64,000 nucleotides of DNA. Origin: Pseudoxanthomonas kalamensis DSM 18571. Lineage in GTDB: Bacteria > Pseudomonadota > Gammaproteobacteria > Xanthomonadales > Xanthomonadaceae. The notes under the pieces are model-generated. The model ran no database searches. It was not told where the DNA came from and saw nothing but the letters and a program-made list of their open reading frames with translations. The stretch covers positions 62,001 to 126,000 of the forward strand of contig NZ_PDWQ01000005.1 of assembly GCF_010211745.1 (NCBI RefSeq), read 5' to 3'. Position 1 is the stretch's first letter; the number at the start of each line of letters is the position of its first letter. Below are positions 47,189 through 57,429 of this stretch, piece by piece. The translations under genes and the position numbers were made by a program.

Positions 47189-49177
47189 TCAACGCGGACC
47201 AGGCTCGACCTCGCCAAGCGCCTTAGACTTGACGCCCGTGCGGTACAGCAGCCAACCGACAATGAACAGCACGACCAGGCCGACGATCTCGCCCTGCTGG
47301 AAGATCTCGGGCAAAACCAGGACATCGGGGTCATCGGTGGCGTAGATGGCGATACCCACCGCGATGCCCATCAGCGCTTCGCCGGTGATCAAGCCGGCGG
47401 CGAACAGAGTGCCCGGTCGGTGCAGACGGTCCCGCGTCTCCTCGTCCTTCGTGCCCGCCATGCCATGACGCTTCTCGACCAAGTAGGCGAGCAGGCCGCC
47501 CAGGAAAATCGGCACCATCAGTTCCAGCGGCAGGTAGATGCCGATGGCAGCCGCCAACACCGGCACACGAAAACTGCTGCTCCTGGCCTTCAACACTTCG
47601 TCAATGGCAATGATGACCGCGCCGATCACTGCGCCGATGCCAATGATGCTCCAAGGCAGTTCGCCACCGAACAGACCCTTGGCCACCGACGCCATCAGCG
47701 TGGCCTGCGGGGCGGATAGCGGATTGGGATGCTCGGCCGTCGGTGCGCCAATACCGTAAGCCTCGGACAGAATGTTCAGCACCGGGGCCATGATCAGCGC
47801 GCAGGAGAATGCGCCAATTCCCAGCATCAGCTGCTGTTTCCACGGCGTGGCACCGACCAGATAGCCAGCCTTGAGGTCCTGAAGGTTGTCGCCGCCGACT
47901 GCCGCAGCGCAGCACACCACAGCGCCGATCATGATCGCGGCTACCGCACCCAGCGGTGCACCGCCGGCTCCGACTGCCATGCGTCCACTCTCGCCCAGCA
48001 GCAACAGCAATACAACCGAGGCAAACAGGATGGTCGCAATGGTGATGCCGGACACCGGGTTGTTCGACGAACCTACCAGACCCGCGAGATAGGCCGATAC
48101 CGACACGAACAGGAAACCCGCCACGATCATGATGATGGCCATCGGGATACTGACGTGCCACACGCCAACAATGGCCTGGTACAGCAGCAGCAGCGGCAGC
48201 ACGAACACCACTAGGGCGATCAGCATCCATTTCATTGGCAGGTCGCGCTCGGTTTCGGCAACGTCGTGACCACCCGAGCCTGCGCGCGCAGCAGCGATGC
48301 CACTCTTCACGCCCGACAGCAGCGACTTGCGCAGCGAGAACAGCGTCCATACGCCGCCGATCAGCATCGCGCCGACTCCGAGATAGCGGATCTTGGCCGA
48401 CCAGATTGCGCCGGCCGCATCTTCAGCTCCCGCCCCCACGATGCTCTGCGCCAGCGCCGGATCGGTGCCCAGGAAGGCCATGTGGTACAGCGGAATGGCG
48501 ATATGCCACGACAGGATGCTGCCCGACAACACCACGATGCCGATATTGAGGCCGACGATATAACCCACGCCCAGCAGCGCCGGCGAGAGGTTGGTGCCCA
48601 TGTAACCCAGGTACTTGCCGAAAAAGCCCGCGCCTGCGGCAGTATCGGGAATCAGACGCATACCGCTGTGCGCAGCGACCTTCAGCAGTGCTCCGATGGC
48701 GGCGGAAAAAGCCAGGATTTTCAGACCCGGACCCGGGTTCTCGCCAGCCTTCAGCACTTCGGCCGCGGCCTTGCCTTCTGGGAACGGCAGCGGGTCCTCG
48801 ACAATCATCGAACGGCGTAGCGGTACCGAGAACAGCACGCCCAGCAAACCGCCCAAACCGGCGATAGCCAGTACCCACGAATACTGGAAGTCCTGCCAGT
48901 AACCCAAGATGATCAGCGCGGGAATGGTGAAGATCACCCCGGCGGCGATCGACGAACCTGCCGATGCGCCGGTCTGCACGATGTTGTTCTCCAGGATCGT
49001 GCCGCCGCCCAGCAGGCGCAGCACGCCCATCGACACCACCGCCGCGGGAATGGCCGTCGCCACGGTCAGGCCGGCGAACAGGCCCAGATAGGCGTTGGCT
49101 GCCGACAGCACCACGGCCAGCACGACCGCGAGCACCACGGCCCGGAAGGTCAACTGCGGTACGGCTTCTCCTTTCAT
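47189..49177 (-). CDS. OPT family oligopeptide transporter
   Basis: Polytopic transporter (662 aa, about 16 helices). Family motifs include ANAYLGLFAGLTVATAIPAA, NPVSGITIATIL and GGDNLQDLKAGYLVGATPWK. OPT proteins carry small oligopeptides or metal complexes; the flanking peptidase and POT genes favour peptides. ATG 49177 chosen over an upstream in-frame start at 49207 that would add a charged stretch. Divergent from the POT gene across 99 nt. Confidence 0.92.
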   Translation of the reverse strand: MKGEAVPQLTFRAVVLAVVLAVVLSAANAYLGLFAGLTVATAIPAAVVSMGVLRLLGGGTILENNIVQTGASAGSSIAAGVIFTIPALIILGYWQDFQYSWVLAIAGLGGLLGVLFSVPLRRSMIVEDPLPFPEGKAAAEVLKAGENPGPGLKILAFSAAIGALLKVAAHSGMRLIPDTAAGAGFFGKYLGYMGTNLSPALLGVGYIVGLNIGIVVLSGSILSWHIAIPLYHMAFLGTDPALAQSIVGAGAEDAAGAIWSAKIRYLGVGAMLIGGVWTLFSLRKSLLSGVKSGIAAARAGSGGHDVAETERDLPMKWMLIALVVFVLPLLLLYQAIVGVWHVSIPMAIIMIVAGFLFVSVSAYLAGLVGSSNNPVSGITIATILFASVVLLLLLGESGRMAVGAGGAPLGAVAAIMIGAVVCCAAAVGGDNLQDLKAGYLVGATPWKQQLMLGIGAFSCALIMAPVLNILSEAYGIGAPTAEHPNPLSAPQATLMASVAKGLFGGELPWSIIGIGAVIGAVIIAIDEVLKARSSSFRVPVLAAAIGIYLPLELMVPIFLGGLLAYLVEKRHGMAGTKDEETRDRLHRPGTLFAAGLITGEALMGIAVGIAIYATDDPDVLVLPEIFQQGEIVGLVVLFIVGWLLYRTGVKSKALGEVEPGPR

Positions 49178-49276
49178 CGCGGTTCCCGGTCGGCAGACAA
49201 GGCCCACACGCTACCCGATGCGGCAGCGGCGGGAAAGTGCGGCGATATACTCGCCCGAGTCCCCCAGGAGCCGGCT

Positions 49277-51043
49277 GTGACCGCAACTACCGCTTCAATC
49301 TCTCCGACCCACGGCGATTTCCTCGGCCACCCCAAGGGCGTCTACGTCTGCTTCTTCACCGAGATGTGGGAGCGCTTCTCGTTCTACGGCATGAAGGCGC
49401 TGCTGCTGCTGTACCTGACCAAGTACCACCTGTTCGGCGACAAGGCCGGTTACGACCTGATCGGCGCCTATGGCGGCCTGGTCTATTGCATCCCGGTGAT
49501 CGGCGGCCTGCTGGCTGACCGCTGGCTGGGCATGCGCAAGGCGGTGGTGTTCGGCGGCATCCTGCTGGTGCTGGGCCATCTGGGCATGGCTTTCGAAGGC
49601 AGCCCGGCCGCCGCCAGCGGCGATGTCATCGTCCGCGACGAGACCGCACTGCGCATCACCTACCTGTCGCTGGCGCTGATCATCATGGGCGTCGGCTTCC
49701 TGAAGCCCAACATCTCGACCATCGTCGGCAAGCTGTATGCCGATGGCGACCCACGTCGCGACTCCGGGTTCTCGCTGTTCTACGCCGGCATCAACCTCGG
49801 CGCGCTGTTCGCTTCGCTGATCTGCGGTTTCCTCGGCGAGGTCTACGGATGGAAATACGGCTTCGGTGCCGCCGGCATCGGCATGCTGCTGGGGCTTGGC
49901 ATGTTCCTGTGGGGACAGAAATACCTGCATGGCCACGCCGAACCGCGCGAACCTGCCCTGCTCCGCCAGCGCATGCTGGGACTGCCGCGCGAATGGCTGA
50001 TCTACCTGTGCGCGGCGCTCGGCACCCTGCCGGTGGCTTGGCTGATGTGGGCCGCAGCCAACGGCAGTTTCGCCCTGGGCGGAGAATTCTCGCTGGCCGC
50101 GCTGCTGATGGTGCTGGTGCTGGGCGCGGTGCTGCTGTGGTTCGGCTGGTTCCTCGGTACGCAATGCACGCCGGTGCAGCGCGGGCAGATGCTGGCGCTG
50201 ATGGCGTTGATCTTCATGGCCCTGGTGTTCTTCACCTTGTACGAACAGACTTACGGCTCGTGGGTGACCTTCACCGACCGTATGCTGGAAAAGGATCTGG
50301 TGCCCGCCCTGGTCGTCCGCGACGGTCTGCCGCTGCCGTGGTCGATCGCCTCGCTGCTGCTGGCGCCGCTGGCCTTCGTGCTCGCCGCCGAGCTGTCGGA
50401 CCGCCGACCCGGCTCGTCGACGCCGCGCTGGCTGTTCGCCGGCGTGGTCGCACTGATGCTGGTCTTGCTGGTACGCGACTGTCTGGTGCTGCCGCAGACC
50501 GCGGGTTCGCTGACCTACCTCGGCGCGCTGTTCCTGGTCCTGCTGGCGCCGCTGTTCGCCGCGCTGTGGGGCTGGCTGGGCCGGCATGGCGCCGACCCGT
50601 CCAAGCCGTTCAAATCGGCGATCGGCCTGGCTTTCGCCGGCCTGTCCTTCATCCCGCTGGCCTGGGCCGCGCAACAGGTCGGGATCAGCGGACAGATGGC
50701 AAGCGTCTGGTGGCTGGTGATGGCCTATTTGCTGCTGGAAATCGGTGAAATGTGCCTGTCGCCGGTCGGACTGTCGGCCGTGACCCAATTGGCCGTGCCG
50801 CGCGTGGTCAGCCTGATGATGGGCACCTGGTTCCTGGCCACGGCCTTCTCGGAAATGCTGGCCGCCCAGTTCGGCAAACTGGCTGCCGTCGACGTCCCCG
50901 AAGGACAGACCATCGACCTGGCCGAAGCCGCTGCCGGGTACGCCCACCTGTTCTGGCTGATGATGTGGATCGGCCTCGGCTGCGCCCTGATCGCACTGAT
51001 ATTCACACCATTGCTGAAACGGATGATGCACGGAACGGAGTAG
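49277..51043 (+). CDS. Proton-dependent oligopeptide transporter (POT/PTR2)
   Basis: Proton-coupled di/tripeptide importer (588 aa) with about fourteen helices. The proton/peptide motif reads EMWERFSFYGM, followed by GVGFLKPNIS and FYAGINLGALFASL. GTG start with AGGAG 6 nt upstream. Divergent from the OPT gene; together with two S9 peptidases it forms a peptide utilisation block. Confidence 0.94.
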   Translation: MTATTASISPTHGDFLGHPKGVYVCFFTEMWERFSFYGMKALLLLYLTKYHLFGDKAGYDLIGAYGGLVYCIPVIGGLLADRWLGMRKAVVFGGILLVLGHLGMAFEGSPAAASGDVIVRDETALRITYLSLALIIMGVGFLKPNISTIVGKLYADGDPRRDSGFSLFYAGINLGALFASLICGFLGEVYGWKYGFGAAGIGMLLGLGMFLWGQKYLHGHAEPREPALLRQRMLGLPREWLIYLCAALGTLPVAWLMWAAANGSFALGGEFSLAALLMVLVLGAVLLWFGWFLGTQCTPVQRGQMLALMALIFMALVFFTLYEQTYGSWVTFTDRMLEKDLVPALVVRDGLPLPWSIASLLLAPLAFVLAAELSDRRPGSSTPRWLFAGVVALMLVLLVRDCLVLPQTAGSLTYLGALFLVLLAPLFAALWGWLGRHGADPSKPFKSAIGLAFAGLSFIPLAWAAQQVGISGQMASVWWLVMAYLLLEIGEMCLSPVGLSAVTQLAVPRVVSLMMGTWFLATAFSEMLAAQFGKLAAVDVPEGQTIDLAEAAAGYAHLFWLMMWIGLGCALIALIFTPLLKRMMHGTE

Positions 51044-51149
51044 CACCGTACAGCTTCCAGCTTCGACTCCTCAGGCCAGCATTACTCTCCAGAATAGAGC
51101 AAGCACCCATGCGGCCATGGCCCGTCGTGCCGTAATAGAATGCAGATCG

Positions 51150-53144
51150 TTACCGTCGGGAAGTACTTCCTAGGTTGCGCCCGAAGAACTCCAATAGCTT
51201 CGTGTAGTACTCGCGCAGATTTTCTTCTTTATAGAACCCATGACCTTCTGTCTTATAGTAGAGGGATTCAACAGGAACTCCAGCGGCCCGCAAGCGTTTT
51301 TCCATCAATTCGGTATGCTGAACAGGGGCACGCTCGTCCTCGCCGCCAGCCGCAAGGAACACCGGAACCTTGATGCGATCGGTCATGTTGACCGGAGAAA
51401 CCGCGGCCAGCTGTGCCTGATCCCCTACCCAATCCCGAAGATAATTCCGTCCGGATTTCATTTCTCCTATGTCGCCCCGTGTATACATCATCGGCAAGTC
51501 GTAGATACCTACATATCCAGCCGCACACCGATAGAGATCTGGCTCCTTGGCAGCCCCCATCATGGATGCATATGCGCCGTAACTCGCTCCGTAGATGCAT
51601 ATCCTGCCAGCATCAGCGATACCATTGCCGATGGCCCAGCGGGTCGCATCGGTGACGTCATCCTGCATTTTCCCACCCCACTCGCGGGCACCAGCTTCAC
51701 CAAAGGCTCGCCCGTAACCGGGCGAGCCGCGAAAATTGACCTGTAGAACCGCGTACCCTGCAGCAGCCAGCATCTGCACTTCTGCATCGAATCCCCAACC
51801 ATCCCGGACTTGGAAGGGGCCGCCATGGACCAGTACGACCATTGGCAACCCCTTGCCAATACTGCCCTTAGGCACGGTCAGGTATCCATGCAATGCCAGT
51901 CCGTCCCTCGCCGGGAAATGCACCGGAGTTTTCACCGACATTCTTTCCGGTTCCAGCCAGTCCCTGCGGCTCAGAATATAATCGACTTTTTTCGCTTGGG
52001 TATCGAACAAGTAGAAGTCGCCAGGGTTTGTATCGGAATAAACTTCCAGCAATGCCAATTTCCCGTCGTCCGTGCGGGAGGTCACCAGCACCACCGATCC
52101 GGGGAAAGCCTCCTCCAGCCCACGCTGCATACGCGCATGGCTACCTTCCGGATCCAGATACCTCCAAACCGGCTTCCCATCTTGGAACAATGCACCCACC
52201 AGAACGTTGCTCCTGCCATCCGAATACATCATTCGTGTGGGATCAGTATTGTCGTTTCTCAGCACTTCGCGCTTTTCAGCACCTCCCAGATTCCATTCGA
52301 CGACCGAATCGGCGCCCTCGCTTCGCTCGACCTGGAGATAAGCCAAACGTCCACTCTCGCTGAATCCAACTGGCCACTCGACGAGTCCCGTCACTGCCTC
52401 GTCATTGATCAGCCGCCACTCCTGATTACCGTCATCGCGGTAATAAAGTTTGTTGGCGTTATCGGCCATGGCACCATAAGCAAAGCGGACAATCCCTGAA
52501 GCATCCGTGGCGAAATTTGCATCCGGCACCGGGGAACGGGCCACTTGGACCCTGCGTCCCGAATAGACGTCCATCCTTTCAACACGCGTGTACTGAGATT
52601 CGCCAAATGGCCGTATCCTGACCAGTACGCTCTTCTCATCATCCGGAAGAATGTCGACAAGCTGGCCAGCAACTGCTTCAACCTGTTTCCTCTGGATGCG
52701 CGTCCCAGGACCGCTGCTTTCGACCCGATAGCCGAGCAGGTTCTCCTTTCTGGATCCATCCACGTTCATCGCAAAAAGCTCGCCGGTAAGTTGCGGCTGA
52801 TCGAGCATGCCGAGCTTCTGCGCCACCGAAAACAGCACACGCTCCTGATTCACCCACCAGAAATCCGCCACGTGATTGTTCCGACCGAGGGTAATCGAAC
52901 CCGTAACCTTGTTGTCAGACCTGCGTAGGATTACTAATGCCGTACGGTCCTCCTGTTGAACCGTGGCAGCATAGTAGTCGCCCAGCGGAGAAATCTTGAT
53001 GTCGGTAAAGGAATCCTTGCGAATGAAGCCTTCAACTTTAACCTGTGCAGACGCCGCCGATGCACTTACCGCTATCACGATCAGCAACGCCAGCCATGCG
53101 CCTGGAAAGTATCGGCAATGGATACCCCGAATGGTCATGTCCAT
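51150..53144 (-). CDS. S9 family prolyl oligopeptidase, second copy
   Basis: Exported serine peptidase (664 aa). Signal peptide WLALLIVIAVSASAASA, propeller of about 350 residues, and C-terminal hydrolase with LVHGGPFQVRDGWGFD, GASYGAYASM (Ser), GGEDERAP (Asp) and EGHGF (His). ATG at 53144 with GGGAGGGG upstream. GC content (about 47-57 percent in samples) is clearly lower than the neighbours, and the coding style differs from the S9 gene at 45-47 kb, so it may have been acquired. Encoded convergent to the POT gene. Confidence 0.92.
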   Translation of the reverse strand: MDMTIRGIHCRYFPGAWLALLIVIAVSASAASAQVKVEGFIRKDSFTDIKISPLGDYYAATVQQEDRTALVILRRSDNKVTGSITLGRNNHVADFWWVNQERVLFSVAQKLGMLDQPQLTGELFAMNVDGSRKENLLGYRVESSGPGTRIQRKQVEAVAGQLVDILPDDEKSVLVRIRPFGESQYTRVERMDVYSGRRVQVARSPVPDANFATDASGIVRFAYGAMADNANKLYYRDDGNQEWRLINDEAVTGLVEWPVGFSESGRLAYLQVERSEGADSVVEWNLGGAEKREVLRNDNTDPTRMMYSDGRSNVLVGALFQDGKPVWRYLDPEGSHARMQRGLEEAFPGSVVLVTSRTDDGKLALLEVYSDTNPGDFYLFDTQAKKVDYILSRRDWLEPERMSVKTPVHFPARDGLALHGYLTVPKGSIGKGLPMVVLVHGGPFQVRDGWGFDAEVQMLAAAGYAVLQVNFRGSPGYGRAFGEAGAREWGGKMQDDVTDATRWAIGNGIADAGRICIYGASYGAYASMMGAAKEPDLYRCAAGYVGIYDLPMMYTRGDIGEMKSGRNYLRDWVGDQAQLAAVSPVNMTDRIKVPVFLAAGGEDERAPVQHTELMEKRLRAAGVPVESLYYKTEGHGFYKEENLREYYTKLLEFFGRNLGSTSRR

Positions 53145-53354
53145 CAATCCCCTCCCAAACCCGGTTATCTGTATTCCGATATTCCGACAGTAACAGCACT
53201 TTAGCAATGCCCCTTGCGCCCGGCGCTCCTGCCCGGCCAGCGATTGCTCCTTTCCAAAACTCACTAAGGCCTTCTGTCTACTCACGACATGGTCAAGGTA
53301 AGGAGATAGAGGGCAGTTCCATGCCGGAGCGGATCCGTCTGCCATACCTCCTGA
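53145..53354. other. Intergenic region between rmlD and the second S9 gene
   Basis: 210 nt with no supported gene or RNA. It presumably holds the end of the rml transcript and the S9 promoter. It is AT-richer near 53160-53210. I see no convincing terminator. Confidence 0.5.
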
Positions 53355-54248
53355 TCAGTGAATATCCCGGAGAACCCTCCGCAACGACTGTTCCCATGGT
53401 GAGAGATCGATTGCGAAGCCTTCTCGTAATCGGGAAGTGTCCAGGCAAGAATACACAGGCCGCTTGGCCAGCGTGGGGTATTCCGCGGTGGTGATCGGCA
53501 CGATAGTCGGCATGCGTGCAATCAGCCCCCGTTCGTGCGCCTGGCCGACGATGGCTTCGGCAAAACCGTGCCAGCTGGTCTGGCCGGTCGCGGTCAGGTG
53601 CCACAGACCCGATTCGCGGAATGGTTGACCTAGAATCTGCGCCGTGACATCGGCAATCAGTGTTGCCGATGTCGGCGTGCCGACCTGATCGGCCACCACC
53701 CGCAGCTCGTCGCGTTCGCCAGCCAGCCTGAGCATGGTCCGCATGAAATTCCTGCCGTGGCTGGCGTAGACCCAAGCGGTGCGGAAAATCAGGTGACGAG
53801 CTCCGCTGTTACGGATCGCCTGCTCGCCAGCCAGCTTGCTGGCGCCATACACACCAAGCGGAGAAGTCGGGTCGTCCTCGCGATATGGGCGCGTTCTCGT
53901 GCCGTCGAACACATAATCGGTGGAATAATGCACCAGTAACGCACCGCACGATGCGCAAGCTTGCGCCAATGACGCTGGTGCCTCGGCATTGGCGTGATAA
54001 GCAGCTTCTGGTTCTGTTTCGGCACGATCCACTGCCGTATAGGCGGCCGCATTGACCACCACGTCGGGCGACAGACGGCCGACCAGCGGCGCCAAGGTGT
54101 CCGGACGGTCGAAGTCGGCAATCTCGCAAGCCGCACCATCCGGCAACCGTCCGCTGCGCGTGGTGCAGATCACCTCGCCCAATGGCGCCAGACTGCGCCG
54201 CAACTCATGGCCGACCTGACCATTGGCACCAAGCAGGAGAAATTTCAT
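53355..54248 (-). CDS. rmlD: dTDP-4-dehydrorhamnose reductase
   Basis: Cytosolic SDR enzyme (297 aa) that makes dTDP-L-rhamnose, the last step of the pathway. Motifs are LLLGANGQVG, NAAAYTAVDRAE, STDYVFDG and YGASK. Last gene of rmlBACD; its start overlaps the rmlC stop (ATGA). Confidence 0.96.
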   Translation of the reverse strand: MKFLLLGANGQVGHELRRSLAPLGEVICTTRSGRLPDGAACEIADFDRPDTLAPLVGRLSPDVVVNAAAYTAVDRAETEPEAAYHANAEAPASLAQACASCGALLVHYSTDYVFDGTRTRPYREDDPTSPLGVYGASKLAGEQAIRNSGARHLIFRTAWVYASHGRNFMRTMLRLAGERDELRVVADQVGTPTSATLIADVTAQILGQPFRESGLWHLTATGQTSWHGFAEAIVGQAHERGLIARMPTIVPITTAEYPTLAKRPVYSCLDTSRLREGFAIDLSPWEQSLRRVLRDIH

Positions 54249-54802
54249 CCCGGATAGACTGGCAGGCGTTCCGGCGGCACTTCGGACAGGAACGGCGCCT
54301 TGCTGTCCTTGCCCGACAACTGCGGCTCCGACACCGGCCAGTCGATCGCGAGTTCGGCGTCGTTCCAGCGGATACCGGCATCGGCAGCAGGATCGTAGGT
54401 TGCCGTGCACAGATAAGTGAACAGAGCGCGTTCGCTGAGCACGACGAAGCCGTGGGCGAAGCCCTCGGGGATCCAGAAATGCCGCTTGTTCTCCGCGTTC
54501 AGCAACACCGCGGCCCAGTGCCCGAAGTGCGGAGATCCGCGACGGATATCGACCGCCACGTCCCAGACCTCGCCTTCCAGCACCGAAACGTACTTGCCTT
54601 GCGGATTGGGCCACTGATAATGCAGCCCCCGCAACACACCGCATGACGAGGACGAAACGTTACCCTGCACGAACGTCGGCGACAAACCGTGCCCGGCCAG
54701 TTTGTCCAGATTGAAGGATTCGTAGAAAAAGCCGCGCTCGTCGCCGAATACCTTCGGCTCGATGACGATGCACCCCGGCAAGCCGGTCTCGATCAGGCTC
54801 AC
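54245..54802 (-). CDS. rmlC: dTDP-4-dehydrorhamnose 3,5-epimerase
   Basis: Cupin-type epimerase (185 aa), third step of dTDP-L-rhamnose synthesis. Motifs are [29 protein letters not shown] with the catalytic His, and [15 protein letters not shown]. Starts and ends in 4-nt overlaps with rmlA and rmlD. Confidence 0.96.
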   Translation of the reverse strand: MSLIETGLPGCIVIEPKVFGDERGFFYESFNLDKLAGHGLSPTFVQGNVSSSSCGVLRGLHYQWPNPQGKYVSVLEGEVWDVAVDIRRGSPHFGHWAAVLLNAENKRHFWIPEGFAHGFVVLSERALFTYLCTATYDPAADAGIRWNDAELAIDWPVSEPQLSGKDSKAPFLSEVPPERLPVYPG

Positions 54803-55686
54803 GGCACGTAGCCTCGCTTGGCCAGACTCAGCAGGTATTGGCCATATCCGTTTTTGGCCAGTGGCCTGGCCAGCACTTCGAGCTGGCTCTCATCGATCCA
54901 GCCATTGTTCCATGCGATTTCTTCCGGACAGCACACCCGCAGGCCCTGCCGCGCCTCGATCGTCTCGATGTAGTTGCCGGCTTCCAGCAAGGATTGGTGA
55001 GTGCCAGTATCCAGCCATGCATAGCCACGACCGAGTTGTTCCAGATGCAGCGTACCTTCTGCCAGATAACAGCGGTTGAGGTCGGTGATCTCCAGCTCTC
55101 CGCGTGGCGACGGTTTCAATGCTGCCGCAAAATCACTGGCGCGACCATCGTAGAAGTACAGACCCGTCACGGCATAGTTCGATCTCGGTTTTTCCGGCTT
55201 TTCCTCCAGCCCGATGACGCGTCCATCCTCGTTGAATTCGGCTACACCGTAACGCTCCGGGTCGCTGACCCAGTAGCCGAACACCGTTGCACCGTTTTCA
55301 CGCGAGTCGGCCCGCTTCAACAGCGCGGTCAGGCCGGGGCCGTGATAGATGTTGTCGCCCAGCACCAGGCAACTCGGCTTGCCGCCGACGAAGTCCCGTC
55401 CTATCAGGTAGGCTTGGGCCAAGCCGTCCGGGCTGGGCTGTACCGCGTATTCGATGCGCATGCCCCACTGCGAACCGTCGCCCAGCAGCGACTGGAACAG
55501 GGCCTGCTCGTGCGGGGTATTGATGATCAGCACTTCGCGGATTCCGGCCAGCATCAATACGCTGAGCGGATAGTAGATCATCGGCTTGTCGTAGACCGGC
55601 AGCAGCTGCTTGCTGATGGCCATCGTGATCGGATACAGCCGCGTGCCCGAACCACCGGCCAGGATGATGCCCTTGCGTGCGGTCAT
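54799..55686 (-). CDS. rmlA: Glucose-1-phosphate thymidylyltransferase
   Basis: Nucleotidyltransferase (295 aa) that makes dTDP-glucose, the first step of the pathway. The N-terminal [32 protein letters not shown] and [11 protein letters not shown] are the family motifs. Overlaps rmlB and rmlC by 4 nt each. Confidence 0.97.
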   Translation of the reverse strand: MTARKGIILAGGSGTRLYPITMAISKQLLPVYDKPMIYYPLSVLMLAGIREVLIINTPHEQALFQSLLGDGSQWGMRIEYAVQPSPDGLAQAYLIGRDFVGGKPSCLVLGDNIYHGPGLTALLKRADSRENGATVFGYWVSDPERYGVAEFNEDGRVIGLEEKPEKPRSNYAVTGLYFYDGRASDFAAALKPSPRGELEITDLNRCYLAEGTLHLEQLGRGYAWLDTGTHQSLLEAGNYIETIEARQGLRVCCPEEIAWNNGWIDESQLEVLARPLAKNGYGQYLLSLAKRGYVP

Positions 55687-56738
55687 GCCGCCGCTCCGAT
55701 ACGTTCAAGACGGTAGCTGCCATCGAGCACGCGCCGCACCCAATCCTGGTTGTCCAGATACCAGTCGACGGTTTCGGCAATGCCCTGCTCGAAGGTATAG
55801 CTTGGCTCCCAGCCCAGCTCATCGCGTAACTTGCCAGCATCGATGGCATAGCGGCGATCATGTCCGGGCCGGTCGGCAACATGGACGATCTGGGTTTCGC
55901 GAGGCTGACCGTCCTCGCGCGGACGGCGCTGGTCCAGCAGGCGGCAGATCGTCCTGACCACCTCGATGTTCTGCTTCTCGGAATTGCCGCCGACGTTGTA
56001 GGTCTCGCCGACCCGTCCTTTGGCAAGCACCGTGCGAATGGCTTCGCAGTGATCGGCCACGAACAGCCAATCGCGTACCTGCTTGCCGTCGCCGTAGACC
56101 GGAAGCGGCTCGCCGGCCAGGGCCTTGGCGATCACCAGCGGAATGAGCTTTTCCGGGAAGTGATACGGCCCGTAATTGTTCGAGCAATTGGTGGTCAGTA
56201 CCGGCAGGCCATAGGTATGGTGGAATGCGCGGACCAAGTGATCGGAAGCGGCCTTGGAAGCCGAATACGGCGAGTTCGGCGCATACGGCGTGGCTTCGGA
56301 GAACTTGCCGGTTTCGCCCAGCGTGCCATAGACCTCGTCGGTGGACACGTGCAGGAAGCGGAACGCCTGCTTCGCCTGGCCCTCCAGCGATTTCCAGTAG
56401 TCGCGCACCGACTCGAGCAGCCCGAGCGTACCGACGACATTGGTCTGCACGAATGCGGCGGGGCCGTCGATCGACCGATCGACATGGCTTTCGGCGGCGA
56501 AATTGATCACCGCATCGGGACGATGTTCGGCCAGCAGGCGCGACACCAACTCGCGATCGCCGATATCCCCCTGCACGAACACATGATCGGGATTGCCACG
56601 CAACGAGGACAGGGTGTCGAGGTTGCCCGCATAGGTCAGCGCGTCCAGATTGACGACCCGGATCCTGCGCGGGATTGCCTGCAGCGCGAAATTGCCGCCA
56701 ATGAAACCGGCTCCGCCGGTGACTAGCCAAGTCGGCAC
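55683..56738 (-). CDS. rmlB: dTDP-glucose 4,6-dehydratase
   Basis: NAD-dependent dehydratase (351 aa), second step to dTDP-L-rhamnose. Motifs are [35 protein letters not shown] and the catalytic YSASK. First gene of the rmlBACD operon; it starts 68 nt after ssb on the same strand, with no clear terminator between. Rhamnose supply points to LPS or another surface polysaccharide. Confidence 0.97.
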   Translation of the reverse strand: MPTWLVTGGAGFIGGNFALQAIPRRIRVVNLDALTYAGNLDTLSSLRGNPDHVFVQGDIGDRELVSRLLAEHRPDAVINFAAESHVDRSIDGPAAFVQTNVVGTLGLLESVRDYWKSLEGQAKQAFRFLHVSTDEVYGTLGETGKFSEATPYAPNSPYSASKAASDHLVRAFHHTYGLPVLTTNCSNNYGPYHFPEKLIPLVIAKALAGEPLPVYGDGKQVRDWLFVADHCEAIRTVLAKGRVGETYNVGGNSEKQNIEVVRTICRLLDQRRPREDGQPRETQIVHVADRPGHDRRYAIDAGKLRDELGWEPSYTFEQGIAETVDWYLDNQDWVRRVLDGSYRLERIGAAA

Positions 56739-56806
56739 GTCATCTCCTTGTCGATTGCCAGAATGCTCGTCTCGAAACGAATCTTCATCCGAACTCGAGC
56801 TGCCGC

Positions 56807-57280
56807 CTAGAACGGGATATCGTCGTCCGCGAAATCATCGGCCGGCGCGGGCGATGCTGCCGGTGCGGGACGGCGCTGCCCGCCTTGCGCACCACCGTGC
56901 TCCTGCCGCTGCGGACGCGAACTGCGATCACCGCCGGCGCTGTCGCCGCGACCGCCCAGCATCTGCATCTCGTCGGCAATGATGTCGGTGGAGTATTTCT
57001 CGACACCATCCTGCCCGGTGTACTTGTCGTAGCGGATCGAGCCTTCCACGTAGACCTGGCTGCCCTTGCGCAGGTATTCGCCGACAATCTCGCCCAGCTT
57101 GCCGAAGAACACCACCCGGTGCCATTCGGTGCGCTCCTGGGTATTGCCGTCGCGGTCCTTGCGCACGCTGGTGGTCGCCAGGCTGATGCGGGTCACCGCC
57201 ATGCCGCCCTGGGTGTAACGGGTCTCGGGGTCGTTGCCCAGGTTGCCCACCAGGATTACCTTGTTGATGCCGCGTGCCAT
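56807..57280 (-). CDS. ssb: Single-stranded DNA-binding protein
   Basis: OB-fold DNA-binding protein (157 aa) for replication, repair and recombination. N-terminal [21 protein letters not shown] and [14 protein letters not shown], a Gly/Gln/Pro-rich linker (about 113-147) and the acidic DDDIPF tip that recruits partner proteins. Start ATG at 57280; the upstream reading frame is not conserved-looking. Divergent from ispB. Confidence 0.97.
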   Translation of the reverse strand: MARGINKVILVGNLGNDPETRYTQGGMAVTRISLATTSVRKDRDGNTQERTEWHRVVFFGKLGEIVGEYLRKGSQVYVEGSIRYDKYTGQDGVEKYSTDIIADEMQMLGGRGDSAGGDRSSRPQRQEHGGAQGGQRRPAPAASPAPADDFADDDIPF

Positions 57281-57397
57281 ATCGTTCCCGTGATCTGCCC
57301 CGCCCAGCGCGGGTAATGACAGTGGAGTATAGCCGCGCACGGCCGGGCATCGGTAAAAGCCCCGTCTTCCGGTAGGGATTTCCGCCGCCGCGCCCCT

Positions 57398-57403
57398 TAT
57401 AAT
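57398..57403 (+). promoter_or_regulatory. -10 element candidate for ispB
   Basis: Exact TATAAT, 26 nt before the ispB ATG. No convincing -35 at the usual distance. Confidence 0.5.
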
Positions 57404-57429
57404 TCAGGGACTTTCCCCGACCCTCCCGC

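Noticed and set aside
49295-51046. 583-codon minus frame opposite the POT gene
   Set aside because: Gln/His/Arg-rich antisense shadow of a membrane protein.
56739-56806. Terminator between ssb and rmlB
   Set aside because: Only a CTCGAG palindrome and weak complementarities are present; no stable stem with a T tract.
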